From an uncultured Crocinitomix sp. (lineage in GTDB: Bacteria > Bacteroidota > Bacteroidia > Flavobacteriales_D > Crocinitomicaceae): DNA of 64,000 nt. This document shows positions 18,485 through 29,329 of the stretch, piece after piece; within the stretch, counting starts at the first letter, position 1; the number at the start of each line of letters is the position of its first letter. The position numbers were made by a program, and so were the translations under genes. The stretch covers positions 59,005 through 123,004 of the forward strand of contig CAKZON010000085.1 of assembly GCA_937136425.1 (NCBI GenBank). The letters run 5' to 3'. Under the pieces are notes generated by a model. That model worked only from the letters and a program-made list of their open reading frames with translations. It made no database searches and was not told where the DNA came from.

Positions 18485-19162
18485 TTAATATCTTTTACGG
18501 TTATTTTTATTTCTGTTTTTGTTATTACGGTTCTTATTATTCGATTTCTTGTTGTTATTCGAATTTTTAGAAACTCCGTTTGCTTTCAAAATTGACCCTG
18601 TAGAAGGCAAAAATGAAACATCATTTAGCTGAATTTTACCATCAGACAATTTTGCCAAATGATCTATTATCATATCATCTTCAATTGATGTTGAATTGAA
18701 GGTTAAATAAAATTGCTTCATCATGCAGGCTACTGTTTTCACTAGTGCTTCACGTTCATCACCTTCTTCCATTTCACAAGCCTTTGCAATTAAAAGCTCC
18801 ACATTTTTTCCATAATGGCCAATTTTAATTCTGGACTGCGGATAGGCCACTTTACTTGGTTTTTCATTTAAAACCTCTTTGCTCGGTAAAGGATATGGCG
18901 AATCAACATCTAATTCAAAATTAGACATGATAAATAAATGTGTCCATAATTTTGGTTTGTACTCCTCAGCATCACGTAATTCAGGTTTCAATTCCCCCAT
19001 CACCTTGATAATTGCTTGCGCAACCTTATTTCTTTCCTCACGGTCTTCCAGCGAAACTGCGTGGTCAACCATCTTTTGTACATTACGACCGTACTCTGGA
19101 ATTAGCATCTTAGGACGCGCCGTATTGTATTCTAATGAATCTATTTCTGACATATACTTCAA
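18485..19162 (-). CDS. DUF4290 domain-containing protein
   Basis: 225 aa, no signal peptide. The N-terminal 175 residues are the DUF4290 region (Y-N-T-A-R-P-x-M-L-I-P-E-Y-G-R-N-V-Q-K-M). The last 30 residues are an Asn/Lys/Arg-rich basic tail that could contact nucleic acid. DUF4290 genes are conserved just upstream of murA in Bacteroidota, as here (6-bp gap). Function is unknown. An alternative ATG three codons in (M-S-E-I-D-S) is equally plausible as the start. Confidence 0.9.
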   Translation of the reverse strand: MKYMSEIDSLEYNTARPKMLIPEYGRNVQKMVDHAVSLEDREERNKVAQAIIKVMGELKPELRDAEEYKPKLWTHLFIMSNFELDVDSPYPLPSKEVLNEKPSKVAYPQSRIKIGHYGKNVELLIAKACEMEEGDEREALVKTVACMMKQFYLTFNSTSIEDDMIIDHLAKLSDGKIQLNDVSFLPSTGSILKANGVSKNSNNNKKSNNKNRNNKNRNKNNRKRY

Positions 19163-19291
19163 ATGTACTATTTTTTGTAGGAATTATTACGGCTATAAAC
19201 AGTTGATATGAATAAGAAACTGTTAATTATTTCAACCAATTAGTTAAACTTTCCGTTACATTAGTTATAGAGCTTCCTAAAACTAACAAAT

Positions 19292-20077
19292 ATGACATTA
19301 ATTAAACAGCAACCAGCAACGCAAAATCATCCCGTTAAACAACTATTTATATTAGCCATATTATTGCTGTTTAGCTTTTCTTGTCATAAAGATGAAATTC
19401 CTGAACCGGAAGATGAGGAGGTTGTAGTAGAAGAAACGGGTTGCGGCGGAATTTATGAAACAATCATCACATATATAGAAGGCGGCACTTATGAATCTGG
19501 TTCCTACCTAGCAGCGTACCCTGGAAGTTGGTGGACTTTTTCCAATGAGGATCATTTAACCTGTGAAATGGGAAGCACCGATATTATCAAATTTATATCT
19601 CGAAACTATGAAACTTGTGAAGAATTTTATAATTACACCAATATGAATTTACCTCAAATAATTGGAAATTATACGCGCACTAGTGGAGACGGATTTGTAT
19701 ATGCAGATTCAATTTTAGTAGACATAGGAGAAGAAATAGTACACACAGAAATTGCCCAACAAATAAGTACAGAAATTGGAAGTCAATGGCATGAATTTAT
19801 TGACAATACGCATGCATATGAAAACCCGTGGTACACCTTCTATCCAGAAAGAGAAGTGATTGAGCATTACGATTCTTTAGAACTACCAAACGGCAATTGG
19901 TTTTATGATGTTTTGGAAATTCATCAAGTCCTTCAATATGACGGCAAAGATGGTGAGTGGTTAGGCGGTTATTACCACCTCTTTTATGCGAATGAAATTG
20001 GTTTGATTTGGGAGAAGAACATATTGGTTCCAAGTTACGATCGTTATTTAGAGGATTATTATATTGCTCCGCACTAG
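19292..20077 (+). CDS. Hypothetical lipoprotein
   Basis: 261 aa. A hydrophobic stretch at about residues 18-31 ends in a lipobox (L-F-S-F-S-C) followed by a very acidic linker (P-E-P-E-D-E-E-V-V-V-E-E), the usual pattern of Bacteroidota surface or periplasmic lipoproteins. The remainder is rich in Tyr, Trp and Glu and looks globular. I do not recognise a family. It is a single gene, convergent with the DUF255 gene. Confidence 0.75.
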   Translation: MTLIKQQPATQNHPVKQLFILAILLLFSFSCHKDEIPEPEDEEVVVEETGCGGIYETIITYIEGGTYESGSYLAAYPGSWWTFSNEDHLTCEMGSTDIIKFISRNYETCEEFYNYTNMNLPQIIGNYTRTSGDGFVYADSILVDIGEEIVHTEIAQQISTEIGSQWHEFIDNTHAYENPWYTFYPEREVIEHYDSLELPNGNWFYDVLEIHQVLQYDGKDGEWLGGYYHLFYANEIGLIWEKNILVPSYDRYLEDYYIAPH

Positions 20078-20101
20078 TCCTAACCCAACCCGCCACTCGG
20101 T

Positions 20102-22213
20102 TTATTCATTCATTTGTGCTACAGCATCTACTGTAGCGTTAGTTGGCATTTTACATGCTCCTTCAATACAAACAAAGATGGTAGTTTCATCCATAAACTT
20201 ACCTTCTAATATCTCTAAATCGCTCTCCTTTTCACCGCCCATAAATAAACGATTCGGAATGTAATATTGGTTCAATTCTTTCATACGAGCCTTCCATTCT
20301 TCACCCGTAATTGCAAGCTCATAATATGGATTAACAATGTTCAATGCTAAAATTCCCCAATTCGTATAACTGCTCCCATAACTATCCATATCTCCATACA
20401 CATTGGCCAGCATTTGTTTCGCTTTTTCTTTATAATCTCGCTTATCCAGCAAAATTCCTAAATCATAAATGGCATTCGCCATGGCAGAATTAGATGCTGG
20501 AATTACATTATCAGAAATTTCCATTTTACGAGCAATTAAGGCGCCTTCCTCATCTGAAGAAAAGAAGAACATTCCACTTTTCTCATCATAAAAGTGATCA
20601 AAGGCATATGTTGCCATTAAATCGGCCTTTTCAATATACTTTTCGTCAAACGTAACTTCATAAAGCTTGGTGAATGCTTCAATTGCAAAACAATAGTCCT
20701 CTAAAAACCCATTGATTTTACTTTCACCATTTTTATAGGTGTGCAATAATGAACCATCATCATTTAATTGCTTTTTCTGCATCCATTTTGCATTTAAAAT
20801 AGCGCCATTTAAAAATAATTGCTCATCAAATGCCTGGTAAGCATCTAACAACCCAATCGTCATCAAAGCGTTCCAAGAGGTTAATGATTTGTCATCCAAT
20901 CCCGGACGAATTCGTTCACTTCTTTTTTCTAATAATTGCTTATTAATAGCTGCTGCTTTTTCGTCTACTTCAGCCCCACTCATTGCCATTCTTAAAGCAT
21001 ACTCTTTATTCGACATTTCGCGCAACAAAATGTGATTTCCCTCCCACAAGGTTTTCATCCCAATGTTATAATAGGAATTCGCAAAATCATAATCATCCTC
21101 ATTTAAAGTTGCTTTTAATTCCTCCTTTGTCCAAACATAAAACTTCCCCTCTTCTCCATCACTATCTGCATCTAAGGCTGAATAAAACGAACCTTCAGGT
21201 GTCATCATTTCACGATAAGCCCATTCTAATGTTTGATACACCACATGCTTATACAAGGGATCTTTTGTACGTTGATATGCCTTAGCATATAAAGAGACCA
21301 GTTGTGCATTATCATACAGCATTTTTTCAAAATGAGGCACCTTCCATTTTACATCTGTTGAATAACGAGCAAATCCTCCACCAACTTGGTCATAAATACC
21401 TCCTAAAGCCATTTTACGCAACGTTAAATCAACATGATCCATAATTGCCGTGTCCGAATAATGATAAGCATACTGCATCATAAAATCTAGATTATTCGGA
21501 AGCGGAAATTTAATGTCACGAAGATTTCCGCCATCTTCCGTATCAAAATTAGGAATCCAGTTCAGCATTAGTGTATCTAATTTCCCAGCCGAAAATTGAA
21601 TTCCAGTAACAGGAGTTTCAATTAATTCAGATTGTTGAATACCGTTCGTCAAATTATTTGCAAAATTTTCAATTTCTTGTGGAGACTTTTGAAACTTGTA
21701 ATCCAGATTTTCCAATAGTTCCATCCAAGGTGTTTTTTGGAAATACGTTCCTCCATAAATTGGGCGACCATCAGGCAACGTAAAGCAATTCAAAGGCCAA
21801 CCGCCACTTCCAGTCATTAATTGCACGGCATTCATATAAACTTGATCAACATCCGGGCGCTCTTCTCTATCTACTTTTATGCAAATAAATTTTTCATTCA
21901 TAAGATTAGCCACCTCTTCGTCTTCAAAACTTTCATGCTCCATTACGTGGCACCAGTGGCATGATGAATAACCAATACTTACCAATACCAACTTATTTTC
22001 AGTCTTGGCTTTTTCAAAAGCCGCGTCACCCCAGGGCATCCAATTTACAGGATTATGTGCATGTTGCAATAAATAAGGACTTGATTCATTTATTAAATCA
22101 TTGGTGTATTTATGCTCTTCGTTTTGCACCGTATTATTTTCTTTTTGTGAATTACAACTTGCAGTAATGATAACTATGGTAAGTGTAAATAAAAACAGGG
22201 GAAGCTTGGTCAT
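20102..22213 (-). CDS. Thioredoxin-fold DUF255 lipoprotein (YyaL/SSP411-like)
   Basis: About 703 aa from ATG 22213; a start at 22237 adds eight residues before the signal peptide. The lipobox I-I-T-A-S-C makes it a likely lipoprotein. The N-terminal thioredoxin-like domain has N-P-V-N-W-M-P-W and the redox motif C-H-W-C-H (93-97 counted from the longer start). The C-terminal 500 residues form the (alpha/alpha)6-barrel-like part typical of these proteins, including [14 protein letters not shown]. The family is widespread, but its reaction is not established. An exported lipoprotein version suggests a periplasmic redox or carbohydrate-related role. Confidence 0.88.
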   Translation of the reverse strand: MTKLPLFLFTLTIVIITASCNSQKENNTVQNEEHKYTNDLINESSPYLLQHAHNPVNWMPWGDAAFEKAKTENKLVLVSIGYSSCHWCHVMEHESFEDEEVANLMNEKFICIKVDREERPDVDQVYMNAVQLMTGSGGWPLNCFTLPDGRPIYGGTYFQKTPWMELLENLDYKFQKSPQEIENFANNLTNGIQQSELIETPVTGIQFSAGKLDTLMLNWIPNFDTEDGGNLRDIKFPLPNNLDFMMQYAYHYSDTAIMDHVDLTLRKMALGGIYDQVGGGFARYSTDVKWKVPHFEKMLYDNAQLVSLYAKAYQRTKDPLYKHVVYQTLEWAYREMMTPEGSFYSALDADSDGEEGKFYVWTKEELKATLNEDDYDFANSYYNIGMKTLWEGNHILLREMSNKEYALRMAMSGAEVDEKAAAINKQLLEKRSERIRPGLDDKSLTSWNALMTIGLLDAYQAFDEQLFLNGAILNAKWMQKKQLNDDGSLLHTYKNGESKINGFLEDYCFAIEAFTKLYEVTFDEKYIEKADLMATYAFDHFYDEKSGMFFFSSDEEGALIARKMEISDNVIPASNSAMANAIYDLGILLDKRDYKEKAKQMLANVYGDMDSYGSSYTNWGILALNIVNPYYELAITGEEWKARMKELNQYYIPNRLFMGGEKESDLEILEGKFMDETTIFVCIEGACKMPTNATVDAVAQMNE

Positions 22214-22387
22214 AGAAACAAATTTCTGGCCGATCATACAAAATGGTCATTTAATTTTAGTAAATATAGCTAACTTGCGGCGGTTAGAAATCTGAAACGA
22301 ACTAAAATGCTTTGCTTTTAACAATTTAACTCGTTTTTATTACAAGATTTTTTAATGACTTACCTTTAGCACAATAAAAAAATTAAA

Positions 22388-25300
22388 ATGAAGCACTTAT
22401 TATTGATACTCATAGCAGCATGCTCAGCAAACGGTTTCTCACAAGCCTATTTTCAGCAAGAAGTTGATTATAGAATTGATGTACAACTTTATGACCAAGA
22501 AAATATGCTAAGAGGTTATGAAGAGTTTGATTATAAGAACAACTCAAAAGATGAACTTCAATTCATTTACGTTCATTTATGGCCAAATGGTTATAAAAAC
22601 AATGAAACTGCTTTGGCAAAGCAGCTTTATGGAATGAATAATATGAGTTTAGAACACGCCTATGATGGTGAACGAGGCTCTATTGATTCTTTAGACTTCA
22701 AAGTAGGTGGTGTTGCAGTAAACTGGGAATATGATTCTGAACATATCGACATTTGTAAATTAACCCTTGCAGCTCCTTTAAAGCCGGGTGAATCAATTAC
22801 TGTTTCAACTCCTTTCAAAGTAAAAATCCCTTCAGGAGATATTTCTCGCTTAGGTTATGTTGAAGAATCTTACCAAATTACACAATGGTATCCAAAACCT
22901 GCAGTGTATGACTTAGAAGGTTGGCACCAAATGCCTTATTTAACCCAAGGTGAATTTTATTCGGAATATGGAACTTTTGATGTTTCTATTACCTTACCCA
23001 AAAACTATGTTGTTGGCGCAACAGGTGATTTGCAAACAGCTTCTGAAATTGAATTTCTAAACGAAAAAGTTGCCCAAACCACAGAGAATTTTAAGGATGA
23101 AAAATATTCTTCTGACAACAAATTTGGAAGGAGCTTACGTGATTGTCCTGAATCAGACAAAGAGCTTAAAACAATACGCTATACACAAAAAGACGTGCAT
23201 GATTTTGCATGGTTTGCAGATAAAAGATTTGAAGTTTTAAAAGGTGAAGTTGAATTACCAAACAGTGGTGAAAAAGTAACCTCTTGGGCTATGTTTGTGC
23301 CACACCACGCAAATTTATGGGAAGACGCAATCGAATATCTAAATGACGCCACCTACTATTACTCTAAATGGAATGGTGATTATCCATATAAACACGTGAC
23401 TGCAGTTGATGGTACCATTAGTGCGGGTGGTGGAATGGAATATCCAAACGTAACTGTAATTGGAAGCGCAGGATCTAAAGAAGAGCTCGAAGTGGTAATT
23501 GTACATGAAGTTGGTCACAACTGGTTTTATGGATTATTAGGTTCTAATGAGCGCGACCATGCCTGGATGGACGAGGGACTAAATACCTTAAATGAAATTA
23601 GGTATATGCAAACAAAGTATCCTAACAATAAAAGAATGTCAGAAATGGCAAACGGCATTGTAGGTAAAATTCATCTAGAGGATCTTAACCATCAAGATAT
23701 GTCAGACTTTACTTATTCAATGATGGCTAGTTATGGAATTGACCAACCTATTGAGCTTGGATCGAGTGATTATACTTCAACTAACTATGGTGCAATTGTG
23801 TATGCAAAAACAGGAATTGTTTTCATGTACTTAAAAGATTATTTAGGCGACGAGGAATTTGATAAAGCCATGCAAGCTTATTACGACGAGTGGCATTATA
23901 AGCATCCGCAACCTGCAGATATCCGCAGAACATTAGAAAAAGAAACAGGCAAAGACTTAACGTGGTTATTTGATGATCTAATTCAAACTACTAAGCAAAT
24001 TGATTACAAAATGAAGGGAGCCAAAATTGGTGAAAATTCATCTACCGTTAGGGTTAAAAACATTGGTCAAATTAACTCGCCTGTTCGCGTAGATGCTTTG
24101 AGCTTTGGCCAAGTAAGAGAAACTGTTTGGATTGAACCAGGCGAAGAAAAAGTATCTGAGGTAGAATTTAAAGGTACTAGTTATGATCAGTTCATAATTG
24201 ATGCAAATAAACAAATGCCTGAGGCAAATAGAAACAATAACTACTGGACCAAAAAAGGATTATTCCATAGAACAGAACCATTTAAAATGGAGTTTTTAGG
24301 TGGAGATAATGAAGGACAAAATTGGAATAGCTTTTGGATGCCGGCAGTTGGAGTAAACGCCTATGATAAATTTATGATTGGTGCAATATTTCACAACCAA
24401 ACATTACCTAAAAACAAGTTTGAATACACCTTGGCGCCAATGTTCTCTATAGGTCGAAAAAACCTATCAGGTTTTGCTGACATCAATTATTCATGGATTC
24501 CTGCAAAAAATATCCGCACCATTACATTAGGTGTATTAAGTAAGACTTTTGGAAATGGCTTGGAAGCGTCTTTTGGAGGAAGTGACCCAGCTACTTATTA
24601 TACCTTACAGCCCTACCTTAACTTTGAACTGGGTAAACCAAATGCAAAAAAATACTATAAGCAACGACTTCAATTACAAGGACATTATATCATTGAAAAA
24701 GGAGATGTAATTGAAAACAGTTTAACTGGTGCATCTTTAAATTATGGATTCAAATATTCAAAGCGAGTTCATAAGATTAATGCAGGCCTTAGTCTCGACT
24801 ATTATGACGTTGTAAATAATTCAGGTGGTGTTGTTGGCCCATTATCTTCTGACTTAATGAATTTGGGTATTGAATTTGAATATGCTGTTGAATATTGGGA
24901 CAAAAAGAATAAAACCTTTACTATAAGAGCATTTTTAGGGCAAAACCTATTCTACAACGGAGCAATCTCAAACCGTTATGGCTTTGCATTAGGAGGACAA
25001 ACTGGTACACAGGATGTAACATACGACCAATACATGTTGGGAAGAAACCAAACGAGCGGTTTATGGGCTAATCAACGTTTAGAAAATCACGGAGGGTTTA
25101 AGACAACCTCTGAATTTGGCGTGACGAATGGCAGTATGTTTACAACCAACATCTATACTGACTTGCCGTTTATTCCTTTAATTGGCGCATATGCAGATTT
25201 TGGCATGTTTGACAATGCAGGAACAATGGAAATGGTTTCTGATGCAGGATTAGGAATTCGAATAGCAGATCGTTTTGGAGTATATTTTCCGCTTTATGAG

Positions 25301-25414
25301 TCTAGTAATTTAAAAGCTTCATTCCCTGATGGAACACGATACGGAGAAAAAATACGATTTACGCTTAACTTAAGTGGAATGTCATTGTCGAAGTTGATTC
25401 CTCGATTTCTTTAA
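22388..25414 (+). CDS. M1 family zinc metallopeptidase
   Basis: 1008 aa with a signal peptide (1-19, ending F-S-Q-A). The N-terminal beta domain (20-300) leads to the gluzincin catalytic domain: H-E-V-G-H at 373-377 and the third zinc ligand Glu396 in M-D-E-G, with G-G-M-E-Y about 35 residues upstream as the GxMEN-like motif. The C-terminal 400 residues are beta-rich and resemble an outer-membrane barrel-type extension seen in Bacteroidota M1 proteins. It is a predicted periplasmic or surface aminopeptidase. TACCTTTA at 22361 resembles a -7 box. Confidence 0.9.
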   Translation: MKHLLLILIAACSANGFSQAYFQQEVDYRIDVQLYDQENMLRGYEEFDYKNNSKDELQFIYVHLWPNGYKNNETALAKQLYGMNNMSLEHAYDGERGSIDSLDFKVGGVAVNWEYDSEHIDICKLTLAAPLKPGESITVSTPFKVKIPSGDISRLGYVEESYQITQWYPKPAVYDLEGWHQMPYLTQGEFYSEYGTFDVSITLPKNYVVGATGDLQTASEIEFLNEKVAQTTENFKDEKYSSDNKFGRSLRDCPESDKELKTIRYTQKDVHDFAWFADKRFEVLKGEVELPNSGEKVTSWAMFVPHHANLWEDAIEYLNDATYYYSKWNGDYPYKHVTAVDGTISAGGGMEYPNVTVIGSAGSKEELEVVIVHEVGHNWFYGLLGSNERDHAWMDEGLNTLNEIRYMQTKYPNNKRMSEMANGIVGKIHLEDLNHQDMSDFTYSMMASYGIDQPIELGSSDYTSTNYGAIVYAKTGIVFMYLKDYLGDEEFDKAMQAYYDEWHYKHPQPADIRRTLEKETGKDLTWLFDDLIQTTKQIDYKMKGAKIGENSSTVRVKNIGQINSPVRVDALSFGQVRETVWIEPGEEKVSEVEFKGTSYDQFIIDANKQMPEANRNNNYWTKKGLFHRTEPFKMEFLGGDNEGQNWNSFWMPAVGVNAYDKFMIGAIFHNQTLPKNKFEYTLAPMFSIGRKNLSGFADINYSWIPAKNIRTITLGVLSKTFGNGLEASFGGSDPATYYTLQPYLNFELGKPNAKKYYKQRLQLQGHYIIEKGDVIENSLTGASLNYGFKYSKRVHKINAGLSLDYYDVVNNSGGVVGPLSSDLMNLGIEFEYAVEYWDKKNKTFTIRAFLGQNLFYNGAISNRYGFALGGQTGTQDVTYDQYMLGRNQTSGLWANQRLENHGGFKTTSEFGVTNGSMFTTNIYTDLPFIPLIGAYADFGMFDNAGTMEMVSDAGLGIRIADRFGVYFPLYESSNLKASFPDGTRYGEKIRFTLNLSGMSLSKLIPRFL

Positions 25415-25892
25415 AAAGAAGTTCATTTTTGTTTTAAAAATTGATATCAATTGATTTTGGTATTGGAAATTAATGCATTTTATTCTGTTCAATAATTTAG
25501 AATTTAACTGCCTCAATTTATTGGTTTCAAAAACTACTATTTAAGACTTAGAACTAAAGACTTAATCAATTGTCTAAACTTTAGGTATTTAATCAAAAAA
25601 AATACTTTATTTTTTCTTTTCATTTGAAATAGATAAAAATAATAATTTCGCAAAACCCTGATATAACAATAGATACAAGACTCAATTTTTATTTTCAGCT
25701 AAAAATAAATTTGATCGTATTGAATTTATTTATACATTTCAAACAACTAATTAACCCAACCAATTAGACATTTATCGATTAAAAAAAAGTCAGTTAACTG
25801 ACCTAGGATAGGTATGGCCAGAAATGCGGAAACAGTGGCCTTAATTCTGAAAGTACGCGTAACAAAAATTTCATTAATCCAAAACACAAATT
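25415..25892. other. Long intergenic region with a palindrome and a hairpin
   Basis: 478 bp, very AT-rich. It contains a perfect 14-bp palindrome at 25789-25802 and then a hairpin, GGCCA 25816-25820 with TGGCC 25836-25840. These lie about 55-105 bp before the next ATG and would be in the 5' leader if transcription starts near the TTTG / TAATTTCG pair at 25623-25650. No gene was recognised. Confidence 0.5.
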
Positions 25893-26780
25893 ATGAAAAA
25901 AGTAAACATTACAAAAAATGTAAAACTAATGTTGCTCGGAGCAGCAACATTATTATTTAGCACAACACAAGCATCTGCTCAAGTTCAATTTAGCGGCACA
26001 ACAAATTCAGGCTCAGTTGCGTCAGCAATTGGTTTCAGAACATCAGCAACCGCTACTCAAGCATTTTCTTCAGGTTATTACACCACTGCTTCAGGAAGAT
26101 ATTCAACTGTATTTGGATATCGTAGTGTAGCATCAGGATACCAATCACTTGCAGCTGGACATTGGAGCTCAGCAACAGGGAGTTACTCAACAGCAATTGG
26201 AGCAAGAGCCGTAACTGGAGCTGGCGGATCACATGCAATCGCACTTGGAATTGATGTTCGAGCAAACGCTAATCGATCAATGACATTTGGTGCTGGAATA
26301 GGAAATGGTGCAGCAAACGCTATTCAAAATAATATTCCTTTCTCCTTAATGGTCGGGTTTAATAGTACAGTTCCATCATTATTTGTTGGGCCTTCATCAG
26401 GAGCAGGAACAACAGGGAGAGTAGGAATTGGTACAACCAATACACCGACTATAATTGGTGGCCAAAACATTAGTGCCTACCGCCTATTTGTTGCAGGAGG
26501 TATCTTAACAGAAGAAGTTCGTGTAAGAACGGGTTGGGCAGATTATGTTTTTGCTGAAGATTATGAATTACCAACCCTTACAGAAGTTGGAGAATACATT
26601 GATGAAAATGGACATTTACCAAATGTACCTTCTGCGGAACAAGTAGAAGAAGAAGGTATTGAAATTGGAGAAATCACACGTATTCAACAAGAGAAAATTG
26701 AGGAATTAACGCTTTATATGATTGAAATGCAAAAAGAAATTGAAGCATTAAAAGCGAAAATAGAAGTACAAGGAAATTAA
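25893..26780 (+). CDS. YadA-head-like (Hep_Hag) repeat protein with coiled-coil tail
   Basis: 295 aa with a signal peptide (about 1-29, ending A-S-A). Residues 45-110 carry 14-residue head repeats of the trimeric autotransporter type (A-S-G-x-Y-S-T-x-x-G and related units). The C-terminal 75 residues have a conserved Bacteroidota tail: a D-Y-V-F segment, Y-I-D-E-N-G-H-L-P-N-V-P-S-A, then a heptad-like coiled coil (I-E-E-L-T-L-Y-M-I-E). There is no outer-membrane barrel anchor and no T9SS tail. A trimeric secreted fibre is plausible. The BNR-repeat gene follows after 27 bp. Confidence 0.8.
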   Translation: MKKVNITKNVKLMLLGAATLLFSTTQASAQVQFSGTTNSGSVASAIGFRTSATATQAFSSGYYTTASGRYSTVFGYRSVASGYQSLAAGHWSSATGSYSTAIGARAVTGAGGSHAIALGIDVRANANRSMTFGAGIGNGAANAIQNNIPFSLMVGFNSTVPSLFVGPSSGAGTTGRVGIGTTNTPTIIGGQNISAYRLFVAGGILTEEVRVRTGWADYVFAEDYELPTLTEVGEYIDENGHLPNVPSAEQVEEEGIEIGEITRIQQEKIEELTLYMIEMQKEIEALKAKIEVQGN

Positions 26781-26807
26781 GAACAATTTAATTTAAAAAA
26801 ATATAGT

Positions 26808-28850
26808 ATGAAAAATTTCATAAAATTGACTTCAGTCATGCTATTCGTATGTTCTCCTTTCTTTGTATTGTCGCAAACAGACACAAAAAAGGACATAGAT
26901 ACACGAGTAGATAACTGGAGATATTGGCAAGATAAAGGTGAGCAAGGAATTGTTCCTCTGAATCCAGAATTGCCACCTCAACCTATAATCGACTACCGAT
27001 TACATCCAGACGGAAAAAGCGCCGCGGTTGATGGAACCGATATATTAATTGTATCCGGAACAGGCATGAATCAGAGTGAGAACTCGGTTTTTGTTAATCC
27101 AGCAGATAATCAAATTGCATTAAACGGGAACAACTCATTTTTAGGAGTAGTTAGCCCAGCTGGCGCAAACGCCATGTTTACATTTGATGGCGGTTTAACA
27201 TGGACTGGTGGGCCAAGCGCACCTTTAAGTGGGAACTCTGGAGATCCAGCAATGGCCATTGATTTAGATGGAAATAGTTATGCTGGACATATTGCATCTG
27301 GCTTCAACCAAGGCGTAAACATTTCACCTGACAATGGTGTAACGTGGACAGCTAGTACCGTTGCTGTAGGTTCTGTTTTAGATAAAAATCACCTATGGGT
27401 AGACAATTCTCCAACAAGTGCTCATCAAGGAAACCTCTACAGTGCATGGTCTCAACTTGGAGGTAGCGCACCTAATTTGAATCAAATTATTATCTCAAGA
27501 TCTACTGATGATGGGGTAACTTGGTCAACTCCAATGCAAATTAGTTCTGGTGTGGCTGCTGGCAGCCATAACCAAGGTGTTAATATTCAAACAGGACCTG
27601 GCGGAGAGATTTACGTAGTTTGGGCAATTTACGATAGTTGGCCAAGTGTTGAAACGGCATTAGGTTTTAGTATGTCAACAGATGGTGGACTTACTTTTTC
27701 ACCTGCTGTAAGAATCATTACAAACATTAGTGGAATTAGAGGAAATCCAATTACAAATCCAACAGGAAAAAACCAAAGGGTAAACTCATTCCCGGTAATG
27801 GCCTGTGACATTAGTGGTGGTGTTAATAATGGCGACCTCTATATCACATGGGCAAATGAAGGTGTTCCTGGTATAAATGTAGGACCAGATGTAAGTGCCT
27901 ACATGATTCGTTCAACTGACGGTGGTACAACTTGGGGAACACCATCACGTATTAATCAAGATCCAATTGGAAATGTTCAATACTTTCCGTGGATTACTTC
28001 AGACCCTGAAACAGGAGATTTACACACCATCTTTTATGATGATAGAAACGTTGCTGGAACAATGGTTGAAACTTGGGTAGCAACCTCTTCAGACGGCGGA
28101 GGAACTTGGTCTGAATTACGCGTAAGTGATGTTGCTTTTACGCCTGCGCCTATTCCTGGAATGGCCTTTGGTTATATGGGAGACTATTTAGGAATTGCAG
28201 CTCGTGGAGGCCAAGTTTATCCAGTTTGGACTGATAATAGAACTGGGCAAACCTTATCCTACACCTCACCATTTACATGTGGTTGTGCGCCCGATTTAGT
28301 AATTACCGCAAATGTTCCATTTGGAGGAATTGATCATCAAGAAGCTGATCAAACCATTACTGCTTCAAATGATATAGCATCCGGTGGTGAAGCAATTTAT
28401 CATGCAGGTGATGAAGTACTCATGATTGATGGGTTTACAAGTTTGAACGGATCAGCATATAGAGCTTATATTGAAGCTTGTACTGGAACTTATATTCTTG
28501 CACCTGAGTCTGGCGGTGAAGGCGTAGATGATCCTGAATATGTAAAAGCTCCTAAACCAAGATTGATTGAATATTATAATGAAAATCAAGCGGCAATCGA
28601 GTTGTCTGTTTACCCTAATCCAACAAGTGACATTTTTAATGTTCAGTTGAGTGATGGTGCATTAATCAACAATTTTGACGTCCGTATTTATAGTATGAGT
28701 CAAGGTTTGGTTTCTTATAATCAATTTGCTGATAGAAGTGCCAATTCATTTCAGATAGACATTTCGGACTTTGCGCCAGGTGTTTACTTTATTGAAGTAA
28801 TTGATACAGAAAATGAAAAAACCTACAGTTCAAAAGTGATTAAGAAATAA
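26808..28850 (+). CDS. Secreted BNR/sialidase-repeat protein with T9SS type A sorting domain
   Basis: 680 aa with a signal peptide (1-22, ending V-L-S-Q). The body (about 60-500) contains repeated Asp-box-like motifs (S-T-D-D-G-V-T-W, S-T-D-G-G-L-T-F, S-S-D-G-G-G-T-W) characteristic of six-bladed sialidase/BNR propellers. The end is a type A T9SS domain (Y-P-N-P-T-S-D-I-F-N, then S-K-V-I-K-K). The catalytic arginine triad of true sialidases is not obvious, so an enzymatic role is uncertain. It is probably co-transcribed with the preceding YadA-head-like gene and ends at a strong terminator. Confidence 0.87.
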   Translation: MKNFIKLTSVMLFVCSPFFVLSQTDTKKDIDTRVDNWRYWQDKGEQGIVPLNPELPPQPIIDYRLHPDGKSAAVDGTDILIVSGTGMNQSENSVFVNPADNQIALNGNNSFLGVVSPAGANAMFTFDGGLTWTGGPSAPLSGNSGDPAMAIDLDGNSYAGHIASGFNQGVNISPDNGVTWTASTVAVGSVLDKNHLWVDNSPTSAHQGNLYSAWSQLGGSAPNLNQIIISRSTDDGVTWSTPMQISSGVAAGSHNQGVNIQTGPGGEIYVVWAIYDSWPSVETALGFSMSTDGGLTFSPAVRIITNISGIRGNPITNPTGKNQRVNSFPVMACDISGGVNNGDLYITWANEGVPGINVGPDVSAYMIRSTDGGTTWGTPSRINQDPIGNVQYFPWITSDPETGDLHTIFYDDRNVAGTMVETWVATSSDGGGTWSELRVSDVAFTPAPIPGMAFGYMGDYLGIAARGGQVYPVWTDNRTGQTLSYTSPFTCGCAPDLVITANVPFGGIDHQEADQTITASNDIASGGEAIYHAGDEVLMIDGFTSLNGSAYRAYIEACTGTYILAPESGGEGVDDPEYVKAPKPRLIEYYNENQAAIELSVYPNPTSDIFNVQLSDGALINNFDVRIYSMSQGLVSYNQFADRSANSFQIDISDFAPGVYFIEVIDTENEKTYSSKVIKK

Positions 28851-28871
28851 TCGTTTTATTAACTAGTTGAG

Positions 28872-28904
28872 CGCGGCACTATTTATTTAGTGTCGCGTTT
28901 TTTT
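28872..28904 (+). terminator. Rho-independent terminator after the BNR-repeat gene
   Basis: A 10-bp stem (CGCGGCACTA with TAGTGTCGCG, one G-T pair) with a 6-nt loop and seven T lies 21 bp after the stop. Confidence 0.92.
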
Positions 28905-28910
28905 GTGAAT

Positions 28911-29252
28911 TCAATTTTCAAAAAGCGTTCTAACAAACTCGGCTTTTTCAAAAAACTCTTTCCCATTTATTTCTGTATTTCCAATAAGCCCTCCTAAATA
29001 TCCAATTGTATCACAATCATAGTTGACCACAGCATTTGCAAAGTCAGCTCCACAATTGCCTTGATCAAATACATAAACGATATCTTTTTGAAATTTGTAC
29101 TCCCGAACCGAAGCCTCCGAATCACATGCCTCGTTCTCAGAAAAATCAACAATTTGACTGGAAATGCAAGGCGGTTCCACTATCTGCGGCTGCTTATTAT
29201 TACAACTCACAATAATCCCCAACAAAAAAATTAAAATATAATATGGTTTCAT
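28911..29252 (-). CDS. Small hypothetical lipoprotein
   Basis: 113 aa. A signal peptide ends in a lipobox (G-I-I-V-S-C, Cys17). The mature part has four more Cys residues, which could form disulfides. The sequence G-Y-L-G-G-L-I-G-N-T and the overall size resemble small DUF-type lipoproteins, but no family is recognised. It is the last of several minus-strand genes and is convergent to the BNR gene. Confidence 0.72.
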   Translation of the reverse strand: MKPYYILIFLLGIIVSCNNKQPQIVEPPCISSQIVDFSENEACDSEASVREYKFQKDIVYVFDQGNCGADFANAVVNYDCDTIGYLGGLIGNTEINGKEFFEKAEFVRTLFEN

Positions 29253-29329
29253 ATTCGTTTATTTTTAAGATGAAACGAATAGAAAATTGGTTGCATTTAC
29301 GCAACGATAATCATTGCAAATGGTAAAGT

